A stretch of DNA of 40,694 nucleotides from Thermoplasmata archaeon (GCA_021800105.1 JAJYZI010000005.1:1-40694), one strand, 5' to 3'; positions 17,153 through 26,330 are shown, numbered from the stretch's first letter. Made by a program: numbers and translations. Notes: generated by a model from the sequence alone, not told the origin.

Positions 17153-17320
17153 GATAGAAATCTTGCCTTTCGAAAATTACATAAAGTAAGGCCAAAAATA
17201 GGTCTTGCTCACCGGTATATGCACTCTAATCTGTGTATTCCGTACATCCTGACTTTGGTATCTATCTGGGCAATTAAAATTACTTTCTGAGAATCAGCGC
17301 TCATTTACTGACGCAAAAGC

Positions 17321-17330
17321 AATAAATATC
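17321..17330 (+). promoter_or_regulatory. TATA box of the small membrane protein gene
   Basis: AATAAATATC is centred about 26 bases before the ATG at 17352, supporting that this short unknown ORF is a real, leaderless gene. Confidence 0.5.
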
Positions 17331-17351
17331 GAAAACAGGTTTCCAAGCTAC

Positions 17352-17756
17352 ATGACTAACGTTTCAAATCTCAGGGAATGGGAGCATCTTTTTCTTACTG
17401 GAAGGACAAAGGGTGTCTATATGGCACTCATATCTTTCGTAATATATTGTATTGTAATATTATACAATAGGGAATTCCTGCTAGATTTTATAGGTGTGGA
17501 GGTAGGAGCCTTCGCAAGCTTTGGTGTTCTCGTCGATCTTGTTTCACATCTCTTCACAGACATATATGAGTCAAACCTGACTGCGGCCCAGTGGATCTAC
17601 CGAATCAGGCATGGCAGGACTCATGACGTTTACGGAATAATAGTGCAGGCAGTAGCGTCGATCTTTGCGCTTAATCGACTCATCTACGTTATAACACTTT
17701 GGATATCACTGACTCTTGAGTTTTATTACATTGCGAAATCCAGGTTTTACCATTAG
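17352..17756 (+). CDS. Hypothetical membrane protein
   Basis: I do not recognise this 134-residue protein. It has hydrophobic segments at about residues 21-39, 45-66, 93-110 and 112-128, so probably three to four membrane helices. A polar loop between segments 2 and 3 (IRHGRTHDVYG) carries His and Arg residues. No signal peptide cleavage motif. A well-placed TATA box precedes it and the ~300 bases that follow are non-coding, so it is transcribed alone. Codon use looks like its neighbours. Confidence 0.6.
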   Translation: MTNVSNLREWEHLFLTGRTKGVYMALISFVIYCIVILYNREFLLDFIGVEVGAFASFGVLVDLVSHLFTDIYESNLTAAQWIYRIRHGRTHDVYGIIVQAVASIFALNRLIYVITLWISLTLEFYYIAKSRFYH

Positions 17757-18045
17757 TCACAGGTGTCGAGGTTTAAAATCCCAATCTTTTATTATTGATA
17801 AGTTAGCACGATTAGATAAGTATCCCATAGCTTCGGAGTAATGTATTATTTTTGAATTGAAATCTGAAACTCACTTCAGTTACCTGGACTCAAACCTCAA
17901 GCGCAGTATTCGACATTAACGATAGGATATGACATTTCATTTAAGCCAGGAAACTCCTAGCGTAAAGAGCCACAAGAAAATAGAATTCCAGTTCATTGTA
18001 TAAAAACAATTTGTGCGGCAGAACAAACAGGAAATAACTAGCAAA
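17757..18045. other. Intergenic region upstream of the thermosome gene
   Basis: AT-rich non-coding stretch. A partial pairing of CCTGG (about 17883) with CCAGG (about 17948) is visible, but no tRNA-like arms or long stems. Apart from the thermosome promoter at its right end I see nothing assignable. Confidence 0.4.
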
Positions 18046-18047
18046 GG

Positions 18048-18055
18048 TTATATAG
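18048..18055 (+). promoter_or_regulatory. TATA box of the thermosome gene
   Basis: TTATATAG is centred about 31 bases before ATG 18082. This argues that the track ORF start at 18013 is too early, because those codons overlap the promoter. Confidence 0.6.
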
Positions 18056-18081
18056 AAGTTTATTTTTACTATGCGATTAAC

Positions 18082-19710
18082 ATGATGGGTGGACAACCAA
18101 TCTTCATACTTAAGGAAGGTACGAAAAGAGAATCAGGAAAAGATGCAATGCAGAACAACATTGAGGCGGCAAAAGGTATTGCCCAATCAGTCAGGTCCAC
18201 ACTTGGACCAAGGGGAATGGACAAGATGATGGTAGACTCCCTTGGAGATATCGTCATAACGAATGATGGTGTGACAATCCTAAAGGAAATGGACGTTGAG
18301 CATCCAGCTGCTAAGATGATGGTAGAGGTATCCAAGACACAGGACAGCTTCGTAGGCGATGGAACTACAACAGCAGTCATAATCGCAGGTGCTCTCCTCT
18401 CTGAGGCGGAGAATCTGATAAAGCAAAACGTTCATCCGACAGTCATATCCGAAGGATACAGACTGGCTGCAAAGCAGGCAAAGGAAGTTCTCGAGAAGAT
18501 GGCCAAGAAGGTCAGCATTAACGACGAGAAACTCCTCCGGAAAATGGCAGAGACTGCGCTTAGCAGTAAGAGTGCATCCGGAAGCAAGGAAAAGCTTTCA
18601 AAGATATCCTACGAGGTCGTAAAAAGCGTTGCCGAGAAGACAGCAGACAGGCTGAGCGTTGATTTTGACAACATACAGATAGTTAAAAAGAAAGGCGGAG
18701 AGATAGAAGAGACAGAGATGATCTCTGGAATCATAGTGGACAAGGAAAAAGTTCACCCTGGAATGCCAGATTCAGTCTCTAACGCAAAGATAGCGGTTCT
18801 GAATGCAGCACTTGAAATCAAGAAACCTGAGTTCGACACAAACATAAGGATAGACGATCCCAGCATGATACAGAAATTCCTATCGCAGGAAGAGGATCTT
18901 CTTAAGGAAATGGTTGCAAAGGTTAAGAAATCTGGCGCAAACGTGCTTATTACCCAGAAGGGAATCGATGACCTTGCACAGCATTACCTTTCGAAGGAAG
19001 GAATTTATGCTGTAAGGCGCGTCAAGAAGAGTGACATCGAGAAACTTGCAAAGGCAACTGGAGCAACAATTGCTTCATCGATCGACGAACTTTCATCATC
19101 GGATCTCGGCTTTGCTGCGCTTGTTGACCAAAGAAAGATCGACGACGACTATCTCACATTCGTGACAGGCTGCAAGAATCCTAAGGCTGTAAGCATACTA
19201 GTAAGAGGAGGAACTGAACATGTCGTTGACGAAATCGACAGGTCTATTACCGACTCACTGCACGTTGTTGCAGCGGCTGTTGAGGATGGAAAGTATACCT
19301 CAGGCGGAGGTTCTTCTGCTTCTGAAGTTGCATTCAGGCTCAGGGAATTTGCGTCGAAGGTTGGCGGGAGACAGCAACTTGCGATTGAGAGATTTGCCAA
19401 CGCACTGGAAGAGATTCCCAGAGCACTTGCAGAGAACGCAGGACTTGATCCTATAGATATTCTCATCAAGATCAGGAGCTCTCATGCCGAAGGCAAGAAG
19501 TACCATGGTCTGAACGTTTACTCAGGCGAGGTCGAGGATATGGAGAAGGCAGGAGTTATAGAACCACTTAGGGTCGGTATCCAGGCAATTGACTCCGCCA
19601 CAGAAGCAGGCGTCATGATACTCAGGATAGACGATGTTATAGCCACAAAAGCATCAAGAGGCCCGAGTTCACCGCCAGGCGGAGGCGCTGGTGGCGGCGA
19701 CGAGGATTAA
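18082..19710 (+). CDS. ths: Thermosome subunit (group II chaperonin)
   Basis: The track ORF begins at 18013 but the true start is ATG 18082 (or 18085), giving [21 protein letters not shown], the normal thermosome N-terminus, and about 542 residues. ATPase motifs are [20 protein letters not shown] and [15 protein letters not shown] in the equatorial domain. The apical domain follows, and the late [17 protein letters not shown] block belongs to the second equatorial half. The C-terminal tail is Gly/Pro rich ([13 protein letters not shown]), as usual for thermosomes. It folds cytoplasmic proteins in an ATP-driven double ring. Only one subunit gene is in the window. It converges with glpD and overlaps it by 4 bases. 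Confidence 0.97.
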   Translation: MMGGQPIFILKEGTKRESGKDAMQNNIEAAKGIAQSVRSTLGPRGMDKMMVDSLGDIVITNDGVTILKEMDVEHPAAKMMVEVSKTQDSFVGDGTTTAVIIAGALLSEAENLIKQNVHPTVISEGYRLAAKQAKEVLEKMAKKVSINDEKLLRKMAETALSSKSASGSKEKLSKISYEVVKSVAEKTADRLSVDFDNIQIVKKKGGEIEETEMISGIIVDKEKVHPGMPDSVSNAKIAVLNAALEIKKPEFDTNIRIDDPSMIQKFLSQEEDLLKEMVAKVKKSGANVLITQKGIDDLAQHYLSKEGIYAVRRVKKSDIEKLAKATGATIASSIDELSSSDLGFAALVDQRKIDDDYLTFVTGCKNPKAVSILVRGGTEHVVDEIDRSITDSLHVVAAAVEDGKYTSGGGSSASEVAFRLREFASKVGGRQQLAIERFANALEEIPRALAENAGLDPIDILIKIRSSHAEGKKYHGLNVYSGEVEDMEKAGVIEPLRVGIQAIDSATEAGVMILRIDDVIATKASRGPSSPPGGGAGGGDED

Positions 19711-21086
19711 TCCTCTTTTTCTCTTTGTACGTGAAAAAACCCATTTTCTATTTTTACATTGTTTTTTTCCAAAAATTCAAGTATCTCTTTTGTTGTTTCA
19801 TCTAGTCTTTCTGGATCAAAGAAATATGTGCCAAGTCGCCTTTCCATTATATCACTGCTAGTCATTGCGCATTCAAAATTTATGGCAGTCTCAATATTAT
19901 TGTGCCAGGGAAGACCCGGATAATCCAGTCGCGGGATATCATGCGAGACTTTTCCGATATGAATCTTTGAAGAGACCAGTTTCGCAACTTTATACGCGAC
20001 CCTGCGGTAATCGGTTACTTTTCCTCCAATCACAGTTATTGAGATGCCGTCTTCAATAATTTTAAAGTCTCTTGAAAGTTTACCAGGCGAGGTTCCTGTA
20101 CCATATAGCGTTCTGATGCCTGCATATTCCACCATGGGATTAGCCTTGGAGAAAGAATCCGATACAAAGGAACAGCTCTTTTTAACATAATCTTTCTCTT
20201 CCGGCGAGACTTTAAGATCATCAGGTGAATCAGTAAATGTATCCGTTGTACCCACAATTACAACTTTGTCGCGCGGAATCACGAACATCTGTCTTCCGTC
20301 AACCGGTGACTTGAATGCGACAGAATTCTTTCGAGGATATATGGCCCTCGGATATATCAGGTGGACTCCCTTGCTTAACCGGGTGGTTTCTGGATTAACA
20401 CCCTTTCCGGGAGCTACCTTCAGGATCCATGCGCCTGCACAATTTATAATCATTTTTGCCTGTACTTCAAACTCTGTGCCAGTTATGACGTCCATTAATT
20501 GTACCTTGATTCCTCCTTCAACTTTTTCCAGCCTCTGGAAAGATACATAATTAAGGCACACGGCATTATTTTCATGAGCTGAAACAACATTCATGACAGT
20601 AAGGTAGGCATCGTCAGTAACGCAGTCCGTATAGGAAAAATATCCTTTTACATCCACAGGATACTCTCCTTTATTCTCAATAAACCTGCTAGGCCTGCCA
20701 CCCCCAAGCAATCTATAAAGCATTAAACCTGCCCTGATGCTAGTTTTCCCAAATTGTCCTCTCCCCACTAGAATGTCGAACGTCTCTTTTCTGACAACTT
20801 CAGAGTGCTGCAGTAGGTAATTTCTTTCTTTCAGCAAATTCCGAGTCAGCTTCATTCTTCCCTGTGCAAGATACCTGAGCCCTCCGTGTATCAGCTTCGA
20901 GGACTTAGATGAAGTCCCGGATCCAAAATCAGATCTATCGACGAGGATAACACGAACTCCAGACTGTGAAAGAGCGTTTGCCACACCAGATCCGATTATT
21001 CCTCCGCCAACAACAAGAACATCAAAAGAAGCTCCATTAGAACTTAGGACATCGTCAGAACGTGTGAAATATGAGAACGGCTTCAT
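19707..21086 (-). CDS. glpD: FAD-dependent glycerol-3-phosphate dehydrogenase
   Basis: A 459-residue FAD oxidoreductase of the GlpD/GlpA family. The N-terminal dinucleotide fold is DVLVVGGGIIGSGVANALS with DRSDFGSGTSSKSSKLIHGGLRYL (about residues 22-73), which is characteristic of G3P dehydrogenases. Substrate-domain motifs are KGVHLIYPR and GTTDTF. The C-terminal domain is shorter than in ~500-residue bacterial GlpD. It oxidises sn-glycerol-3-phosphate to DHAP and passes electrons to the quinone pool at the inner membrane face. Start ATG 21086 with GGGAG 6 bases before it. It is downstream of the symporter on the same strand but separated by a terminator-like hairpin. Confidence 0.9.
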   Translation of the reverse strand: MKPFSYFTRSDDVLSSNGASFDVLVVGGGIIGSGVANALSQSGVRVILVDRSDFGSGTSSKSSKLIHGGLRYLAQGRMKLTRNLLKERNYLLQHSEVVRKETFDILVGRGQFGKTSIRAGLMLYRLLGGGRPSRFIENKGEYPVDVKGYFSYTDCVTDDAYLTVMNVVSAHENNAVCLNYVSFQRLEKVEGGIKVQLMDVITGTEFEVQAKMIINCAGAWILKVAPGKGVNPETTRLSKGVHLIYPRAIYPRKNSVAFKSPVDGRQMFVIPRDKVVIVGTTDTFTDSPDDLKVSPEEKDYVKKSCSFVSDSFSKANPMVEYAGIRTLYGTGTSPGKLSRDFKIIEDGISITVIGGKVTDYRRVAYKVAKLVSSKIHIGKVSHDIPRLDYPGLPWHNNIETAINFECAMTSSDIMERRLGTYFFDPERLDETTKEILEFLEKNNVKIENGFFHVQREKED

Positions 21087-21199
21087 CTTTTTCTCCCTAG
21101 ATATGAATAACCCTAATATTAGCTCCCAATATAATTTAAAAAAGGCATTTGGAATTTATTATTCAGGAAGATTACCAGATTAGAAAAAGAAATAGTCTC

Positions 21200-21247
21200 T
21201 TGGAAAAAATATAAAATTAGTACTGGAAAAACCCTTTGTTTTTCCAG
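21200..21247 (-). terminator. Stem-loop terminator after the symporter gene
   Basis: CTGGAAAAAC at 21223-21232 and GTTTTTCCAG at 21238-21247 form a perfect 10-bp stem with a 5-base loop, starting 8 bases past the symporter stop. In the minus direction it is followed by a T-rich tract (TTTTATATTTTTT). This looks like an intrinsic-type terminator separating the symporter from glpD. Confidence 0.6.
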
Positions 21248-21254
21248 AATTAGG

Positions 21255-22781
21255 TTAAGCTTTTGTTGTCTTTACAGAGGCTTCCTTAGTGCCTCCCATT
21301 ACAAGGCTCCCGACGATAGCAATGAGCAGGTTTACCAGTAGTGCTATTAGTCCAATGTAAATGAAGCTGAAAGGAGTAGCGAATTTGAAGAATGTTGTCT
21401 GCAACGAAGGAAGATGGGCTATGAAGAAGTTAGCATCAAGGATCATGTAAACCCCAGTTATCATACCCGCAGCCCAGCCTACGCCAACTGCGTACTTATT
21501 GAGTCTCTTCGTGTACATTCCTATGAATATCGCAGGAAGCGTCTGAAGAATTATGATTCCTCCAACGAGCTGTAGCTCAAGGGAATAGGTCGCAGAAATT
21601 GCAAAGATAAATGCAAGGGCAATGAATTTAAACATAACTGAAAACCATTTAGAAAGCCTAGCTTCAGTCTTAGAGTTCATGTTCGGTCTGGCGACCTTAA
21701 CAACATTCCTAGTAAGCAGGTTTGCCTGGGATATGGCCATTATAGACGCAGGCACAAGACCGCCAATGAAGATACCAAGGAAAGCGAAACCGACAAACCA
21801 GTCAGGAAACTCGGCGTATATCAGTGATGGTACAACAGTAACTGCACCGTATTTTGCAACATCTCCCAATGCAGATGGGACGGCATAAATGAGGATTCCA
21901 AAAAGTGCAAGAAGCGCAAGTCCAACTCCATATATTGGAAGAAGGGCAGTACTCAATCTAAGGCGTTTAGTCGAGTTAGTGCTGAATACACCATTTATCG
22001 CATGCGGATATAGATATAGGGCTAGAGCACTCATTATTGTAAGTGAGATAAAGCCATTGAGGTACAATCCAGCTAACGTCGATGTACCGGTTGCAAGAGT
22101 TTTTGCATCAGTAAACGCAACCGCGAAACCGCCGATTCTCATTGGAACGACTACAATTATTACTATTACGCTGGCAAATATTATTGCGTCTTTCATCACT
22201 GCTGTAATTGTGGCGCCCCTTAGTCCACTGGTAAAGGTAAAGGCCGCCAGAACTATGAAGGAAACTATAAGGGCAATCTCTGTAACTATATTTGCGTCTG
22301 TAGTGGTCAGGTGGCCGATCATTACTGTTAGAACTGCCTGCATTCCATAAATTTGGAGTGCTATATAAGGTAGCTCTGCCACAATTCCTGTGAAAGCGAG
22401 CAATATTGCCAGGGTCTTACTGTTAAATTTATCTTGCACCATGTCTATTGCTGTAACATAGTTTTTGCCTTTCGCCATTCTCCAGAGCCTCGGCATAGTA
22501 ATCATTGCAATACCGAACGTCATTCCGACGTATGGGACTGCATAGAAGTAAACTGCACCTTTCTCATACACCAGTTCTGGTATTGCAATAAATGTGTATG
22601 CTGTATACAGATCTGCACCCACGAGGAACCATGCAAGGTAACCACCAAGCTTTCTCCCCGCAAGAGCCCACTCGCCTAAATCACTCATGTCACCTCGTCT
22701 GAATCTTGATGAGCCGAATCCCAGCGCAACAAAGACCAGGAAGAGGGCCACGAAAACAGAGAGTATAATGTAATTATTCAC
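21255..22781 (-). CDS. Sodium:solute symporter (SSS family)
   Basis: A 508-residue protein with about thirteen hydrophobic helices, typical of the SSS family. The N-terminus contains LAGRKLGGYLAWFLVGADLYTAYTF, the conserved helix 1-2 region of SSS proteins, and the middle contains ASIMAISQANLLTRNVV, the helix 8 region with Ser residues used for Na+ binding. The start is GTG within a GTGA overlap with the upstream DUF3311 gene. SSS proteins paired with DUF3311 commonly take up monocarboxylates (MctP type) in bacteria, so lactate/pyruvate-like uptake is plausible here. Substrate not proven by sequence. Confidence 0.88.
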   Translation of the reverse strand: MNNYIILSVFVALFLVFVALGFGSSRFRRGDMSDLGEWALAGRKLGGYLAWFLVGADLYTAYTFIAIPELVYEKGAVYFYAVPYVGMTFGIAMITMPRLWRMAKGKNYVTAIDMVQDKFNSKTLAILLAFTGIVAELPYIALQIYGMQAVLTVMIGHLTTTDANIVTEIALIVSFIVLAAFTFTSGLRGATITAVMKDAIIFASVIVIIVVVPMRIGGFAVAFTDAKTLATGTSTLAGLYLNGFISLTIMSALALYLYPHAINGVFSTNSTKRLRLSTALLPIYGVGLALLALFGILIYAVPSALGDVAKYGAVTVVPSLIYAEFPDWFVGFAFLGIFIGGLVPASIMAISQANLLTRNVVKVARPNMNSKTEARLSKWFSVMFKFIALAFIFAISATYSLELQLVGGIIILQTLPAIFIGMYTKRLNKYAVGVGWAAGMITGVYMILDANFFIAHLPSLQTTFFKFATPFSFIYIGLIALLVNLLIAIVGSLVMGGTKEASVKTTKA

Positions 22782-23035
22782 TGCGAGTCGCCTCCCTCCA
22801 TCCTGTTAAGCATTAGAGCGGCTATTACATAGAAGACAGCAGAAACTACTAACCAAATTGTCTCAAACCAGTAAAAAAATGGCAGCCCAAGCAATGTTGG
22901 TTTGTCCTTATTGTATAAGGGGGTAATACCAAATATCAGCATTGGGAAGATAAGTAATATTGCGACTATCACTTTCTGTCCCGTTGTTCCCTTGGCGCTA
23001 TAGTTCCAGCCTGTATCTGACTCTTCAGATGACAT
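22778..23035 (-). CDS. DUF3311 small membrane partner of the symporter
   Basis: An 85-residue protein with two membrane helices (about residues 22-40 and 52-75), separated by a loop ending GLPFFYWFETIWLV, the typical DUF3311 pattern. It overlaps the symporter start by 4 bases (GTGA), so it is almost certainly translated together with it and probably serves as its small subunit. A TATA box and a GGTGA ribosome-binding site precede its ATG, so unlike many neighbours this mRNA has a short leader. Confidence 0.82.
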   Translation of the reverse strand: MSSEESDTGWNYSAKGTTGQKVIVAILLIFPMLIFGITPLYNKDKPTLLGLPFFYWFETIWLVVSAVFYVIAALMLNRMEGGDSQ

Positions 23036-23040
23036 TTTTT

Positions 23041-23076
23041 GACCTCACCACTTGCACTTGATTTCTATATATAAAT
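23041..23076 (-). promoter_or_regulatory. Promoter and ribosome-binding site of the DUF3311-symporter operon
   Basis: On the minus strand a TATA box ATTTATATATAG (23065-23076) lies about 35 bases before the ATG at 23035, and GGTGA, complementary to the archaeal 16S 3' end, lies about 9 bases before it. The combination predicts a leader of roughly 10-15 bases. Confidence 0.55.
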
Positions 23077-23141
23077 ATTTTTATTAATTCTATATTGGCG
23101 GAGATACATTGTCATGCTGTAGCAGGGCATTTCGTTTATCA

Positions 23142-23152
23142 AATATATAAAG
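23142..23152 (+). promoter_or_regulatory. TATA box of the putative structured RNA
   Basis: AATATATAAAG is a near-consensus archaeal TATA box on the plus strand. Transcription would begin about 25 bases later, near 23170-23175, exactly where the predicted terminal stem begins. No plus-strand protein gene uses it. Confidence 0.6.
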
Positions 23153-23168
23153 GGGAAGCAAAGATTTC

Positions 23169-23379
23169 AGTTGCTGTACGAAAGTAAATCAATTTGTAGG
23201 CTAGTCAGAAGGATGTCATGCTCACACCTGGCATGGCTAGGTACTCCTCTGAAAAGTAAGGTGGTTAATGGTTTCAGAGGAACTTTTCTAGGGAGAAGTT
23301 GGTGTGTCTTCAACAAGCCCATGCTGTCCTCAGGGTCTCGAAGCGTAAGAAAACCGATGCCCTTCCGAGGTTCGCAACT
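23169..23379 (+). ncRNA. Candidate structured non-coding RNA, family unknown
   Basis: About 210 bases bounded by AGTTGC (23169-23174) and GCAACT (23374-23379), which pair to close the structure. Inside are three strong hairpins in series: GTCATGC/GCATGGC (about 23215-23237); TCCTCTGAAA/TTTCAGAGGA, a 10-bp stem at about 23245-23281; and AACTTTTC/GAGAAGTT with a 4-base loop at about 23281-23300. A weaker CCTC/GAGG-closed arm follows near 23328-23370. It begins ~25 bases after a strong TATA box. The 79-codon ORF through it has a TTG start and unconvincing composition. I could not match SRP RNA (no GGAAG/GNRA S-domain core), RNase P RNA (no GAGGAAAGTCC) or tRNA/5S. Confidence 0.5.
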
Positions 23380-23500
23380 AAAAATCAACCAGCCAATTGT
23401 TATATCCTGAAATACAAATCACGCGGAACAGCAAGTCACTCCATCGAAGAGTAGGTAGTTGACTTGATTTAATTATCGTTCCTTGAGCTATAGTATAATG

Positions 23501-24619
23501 TTAAATTGAATTCCCTTCATTGGGCTGAAAAGGACAGACAGGATCCTCTGCGAAGACTTCACTTCTGTAGAAATATGCCCTTGCTCGACTCCCACCACAA
23601 ACCTCAAGATACTGGCATACACCGCACTTACCAGTTATATTAGATTTATCCCTTATTCTTTTTAGTATCTCGCTCTTCTCATAGACTTCAACCAGTCGCT
23701 TATCAAGTATATTCCCAACATCAAGAGGGAGGAACCCGCTGGGCCTGACGCGGCCGTTGTGCGAAACGAAGATGATGCCATTTCCATCTGAGGTCTTAGC
23801 TACCGGAATTCTGTCTTTTCCATGCTCTGGGTAGCCGCATAATTTTACTGCCGTTTCCTTAAGTTCTGAAAAAAGCCTGTTATTTTCCAGACTCACATCA
23901 TTGTTATGGTCAATTGATAGCTTTCTGAAGTAAGGTCCTTCAACAGTTCTTATATTTATTCCATAACCTGCGGCGTAGACAAGAAATTTGCATGCAGCAT
24001 CATACTGTTCTGAGGTTACATCCTCTACATCCATCCCTCTTCCAACCTTGATCAGGAAAAATATTTCCCAAGTTTTTATTCCAATCTCAAGTAAGATTTT
24101 CAACACCCATGGAAGGTCCATCAGGTTATTTCCTGAGACCAGCGTGTTAACCTGTACGTTCATTCCAGAATCTTTGAGTGCTCTTAGCGTTCTAATGGTC
24201 TTTTGAAAAACACCAACCCCTCTGAGATAATCATGGAACCCCTCCTTTCCATCAAGGCTGATGGAGATAGATGAAGCACCTGAACTCTTTACTAGATCGA
24301 AGCTACCCTCATTGCCAAGGCCAGTAACAGCAGGGCTAAGGGCAAATGGTATCTTCAAATCTCTTGCATGGTTCATTATTTCTGCAAGATTTTGCTTTTT
24401 CATGACATCCCCTCCGGTCATAATCAAAACAGGCGGTTTACCGTTGAATTCAGTGAGCTGGTTTAAGAAATCTATTGACTGATCAAGAGTTAACTCATCT
24501 TCTGCAGGAAGCTTCATAGACGTTGCCCTGCAATGCCTGCACGTTAGATCGCAGGCTTTTGTGGTTTCCCAGAAAACAAGAAGTGGCCTTGATTGATATC
24601 CGGAGGCTATATTTTCCAT
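23501..24619 (-). CDS. Radical SAM/SPASM protein (AhbD/NirJ- or TIGR04053-like)
   Basis: A 372-residue radical SAM enzyme. The N-terminus LLVFWETTKACDLTCRHCRA holds the CxxxCxxC that binds the SAM-activating 4Fe-4S cluster, followed by LIMTGGDV. The C-terminus has extra cysteines (CGVCQYLEVCGGSRARAY...DPVCPF) that form a SPASM/twitch auxiliary cluster, and GRVRPSGFLPLDVGNI typical of haem-related (AhbC/AhbD, NirJ) and TIGR04053 members. A role in alternative haem synthesis is possible but no ahb/nir genes are adjacent. The ATG at 24619 has GGGAGG about 14 bases upstream and a TATA-like CACATATAG about 42 bases upstream, so this mRNA seems leadered. Confidence 0.85.
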   Translation of the reverse strand: MENIASGYQSRPLLVFWETTKACDLTCRHCRATSMKLPAEDELTLDQSIDFLNQLTEFNGKPPVLIMTGGDVMKKQNLAEIMNHARDLKIPFALSPAVTGLGNEGSFDLVKSSGASSISISLDGKEGFHDYLRGVGVFQKTIRTLRALKDSGMNVQVNTLVSGNNLMDLPWVLKILLEIGIKTWEIFFLIKVGRGMDVEDVTSEQYDAACKFLVYAAGYGINIRTVEGPYFRKLSIDHNNDVSLENNRLFSELKETAVKLCGYPEHGKDRIPVAKTSDGNGIIFVSHNGRVRPSGFLPLDVGNILDKRLVEVYEKSEILKRIRDKSNITGKCGVCQYLEVCGGSRARAYFYRSEVFAEDPVCPFQPNEGNSI

Positions 24620-24721
24620 CGGTATTCAGATTGCCTCCCAATTCCATTCATCTATATGTGCTAGCCCACGAACATGTTAGTAATTTGCACTGATGAACAT
24701 GCTTTACTGCAAAACTTCCAG

Positions 24722-24733
24722 TATTAATTAATA
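24722..24733 (+). promoter_or_regulatory. TATA region of the flavin reductase-like gene
   Basis: TATTAATTAATA is a perfect 12-bp palindrome centred about 26 bases before the GTG at 24754. It most simply serves as the TATA box; its symmetry would also suit a dimeric regulator. Confidence 0.4.
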
Positions 24734-24753
24734 TTATTTCTTAATACTCTCTG

Positions 24754-25269
24754 GTGCGTGTTGCTGATATCTCGGAAGCGCAAAATTTTACAACTACAAC
24801 AGTGGCTCTAGTTACATCTGAACTCAACGAAGCAGTAAATGTTATGTCTGCTGAATGGACCTTGAGAGTATCAATCGAGGACTTTCTGATTGCTGCATTT
24901 GTTGGCTATGAACGGGAAACCTACAGAATGATTCATTCCTCAGGAGAATTTGGCATCAGCTACTGCTCTGATAATCAGGGATATCTTGCCCATGTGGCCG
25001 GAAACCACTCTTTCAAGTCACACGACAAATTCAAGCTCGCTGAATTCAACACGTTTCCCTCAAAGCACATAAAGCCGCCTCTCATCGAAGGCTGTATTTC
25101 TAACTTCGAATGCAAGGTAATAGATGAGTTCAAGACAGGGGATCATGCTGCATTCATTGGAAAAGTTCTCGCAGGATACTATGACAGCGAAAAGAAGCCT
25201 CTTGTCTTCCACAAGGGAAAATTCCATCACATCGGCGGAAAGATGGCATACGATCATCCATTTGACTAA
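24754..25269 (+). CDS. Flavin reductase-like (FMN-binding split barrel) protein
   Basis: A 171-residue protein of the DIM6/NTAB flavin reductase family. It starts TTTTVALVTSELNEAVNVMSAEW, the strand-turn with the FMN-contacting segment, continues with GISYCSDNQGYLAHVAG and ends FHHIGGKMAYD. Members bind FMN and either reduce it with NAD(P)H or act as flavoprotein oxidoreductases; archaeal members include ferric reductase. It is monocistronic and divergent from the radical SAM gene across 134 bases. GTG start chosen from the TATA spacing and family N-terminus. Confidence 0.8.
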   Translation: MRVADISEAQNFTTTTVALVTSELNEAVNVMSAEWTLRVSIEDFLIAAFVGYERETYRMIHSSGEFGISYCSDNQGYLAHVAGNHSFKSHDKFKLAEFNTFPSKHIKPPLIEGCISNFECKVIDEFKTGDHAAFIGKVLAGYYDSEKKPLVFHKGKFHHIGGKMAYDHPFD

Positions 25270-25366
25270 ATCAATGCATATATTATGCTGTATCGAGAAT
25301 CTTGAATGTTTTCCCTTAATATATGGGAAAGTATGATTAGCGGTATTATGATATGAGAAAGTACAA

Positions 25367-26323
25367 ATGAAAAACAAGAAAATATTGATTACCGGGGCCG
25401 CTGGCTTTATCGGTTCTAATATGAGTGAAGTTCTCATCCAGGACAATGAAGTCGTGGGCATAGATAACCTGTCGAATGTGGATGATCGCTTTGTAAAGCC
25501 CCTGTCCAAAAACAGGAATTTTGTCTTCAGGAAAGGAGACATCAACGACCCGGCATTCATGAAGGACCTGGGTACGTTCGATCTTGTGATACATCTAGCT
25601 GCAAATTCGGATGTCAAGGGCGGATCGTCGGATCCACTTCTCGATTTCAGGGTTAATGCACAGGGCACAATGGGCGTGCTTGAATTCATGCGCTTATCTG
25701 ATACCGCACAGATCGCATTCGCTTCAAGCTCAACTGTCTATGGCGAGGCAGCCCAGCTCCCTACGCCGGAAACATACGGCCCTTACCTCCCAATTTCCAG
25801 CTATGGCGCCTCAAAGATGGCTGGGGAAGGATTCATTGCTGCATATTCCCATTATTATGGATTCAAGTCAACCATGTTCCGGTTCGCTAACATAGTCGGA
25901 AAGAACTCAACCCATGGCGTGATCTTTGATTTCATCCACAAGCTGAAGAAGGACAGCAAATCGCTCGAGATTCTTGGTGACGGTACACAGAGAAAATCCT
26001 ACATGCACGTCACTGATTGCGTTGGTTCCATCCTCTTTGTTCATGAGAAACTCTCCAAGACGGATATCGTGAATCTGGGTAACGCGGGAACAACACCAGT
26101 CACAAGGATTGCTGACTCAGTTACAAGAGCAATGCACCTTGAAAACGTAAAATACAGGTTCACCGGCGGATTCGAAGGGAGAGGTTGGAAAGGAGATGTC
26201 AAGGTCGCAGAGCTTTCAATCAGCAAACTTTCTTCGCTGGGCTGGAAGAACAGCATGGGAAGTGATGCAGCAGTGGACAAGGCTGTAAGCGAGACCCTGG
26301 CTCAATTGTCCTCCAAAACTTAG
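25367..26323 (+). CDS. NAD-dependent sugar epimerase/dehydratase (UDP-glucose 4-epimerase-like)
   Basis: A 318-residue extended short-chain dehydrogenase. The Rossmann motif is ILITGAAGFIGSN (about residues 6-18), substrate motifs are LAANSDV and ASSSTVYGE, and the catalytic pair is YGASK. Later RFANIVG and GDGTQRKSYMHVTD are typical of GalE/RmlB/WcaG-type nucleotide-sugar enzymes. It probably epimerises a UDP- or GDP-sugar for surface glycans. Exact substrate cannot be told. It converges with the ABC transporter operon (7-base gap). Together with the GalU-like and SQD1-like genes further right, it adds to the nucleotide-sugar set of the window. Confidence 0.85.
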   Translation: MKNKKILITGAAGFIGSNMSEVLIQDNEVVGIDNLSNVDDRFVKPLSKNRNFVFRKGDINDPAFMKDLGTFDLVIHLAANSDVKGGSSDPLLDFRVNAQGTMGVLEFMRLSDTAQIAFASSSTVYGEAAQLPTPETYGPYLPISSYGASKMAGEGFIAAYSHYYGFKSTMFRFANIVGKNSTHGVIFDFIHKLKKDSKSLEILGDGTQRKSYMHVTDCVGSILFVHEKLSKTDIVNLGNAGTTPVTRIADSVTRAMHLENVKYRFTGGFEGRGWKGDVKVAELSISKLSSLGWKNSMGSDAAVDKAVSETLAQLSSKT

Positions 26324-26330
26324 TATAAAA

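Noticed and set aside
17860-17970. Possible tRNA-like element between 17.8 and 18.0 kb
   Set aside because: No T-loop (TTCRA), anticodon arm or 7-bp acceptor stem can be aligned; the CCTGG/CCAGG pairing is too weak.
18013-18081. Thermosome start at 18013
   Set aside because: It overlaps the TATA box and adds residues absent from thermosomes; ATG 18082 gives the standard N-terminus.
23169-23379. Assignment of the structured RNA to SRP 7S RNA or RNase P RNA
   Set aside because: The conserved S-domain GGAAG/GNRA core and the RNase P GAGGAAAGTCC block are not present, and it is shorter than usual for either.
23171-23410. 79-codon plus-strand ORF and its 73-codon minus-strand counterpart
   Set aside because: TTG start, no family resemblance, and the same bases form strong consecutive hairpins behind a TATA box; a structured RNA explains the region better.
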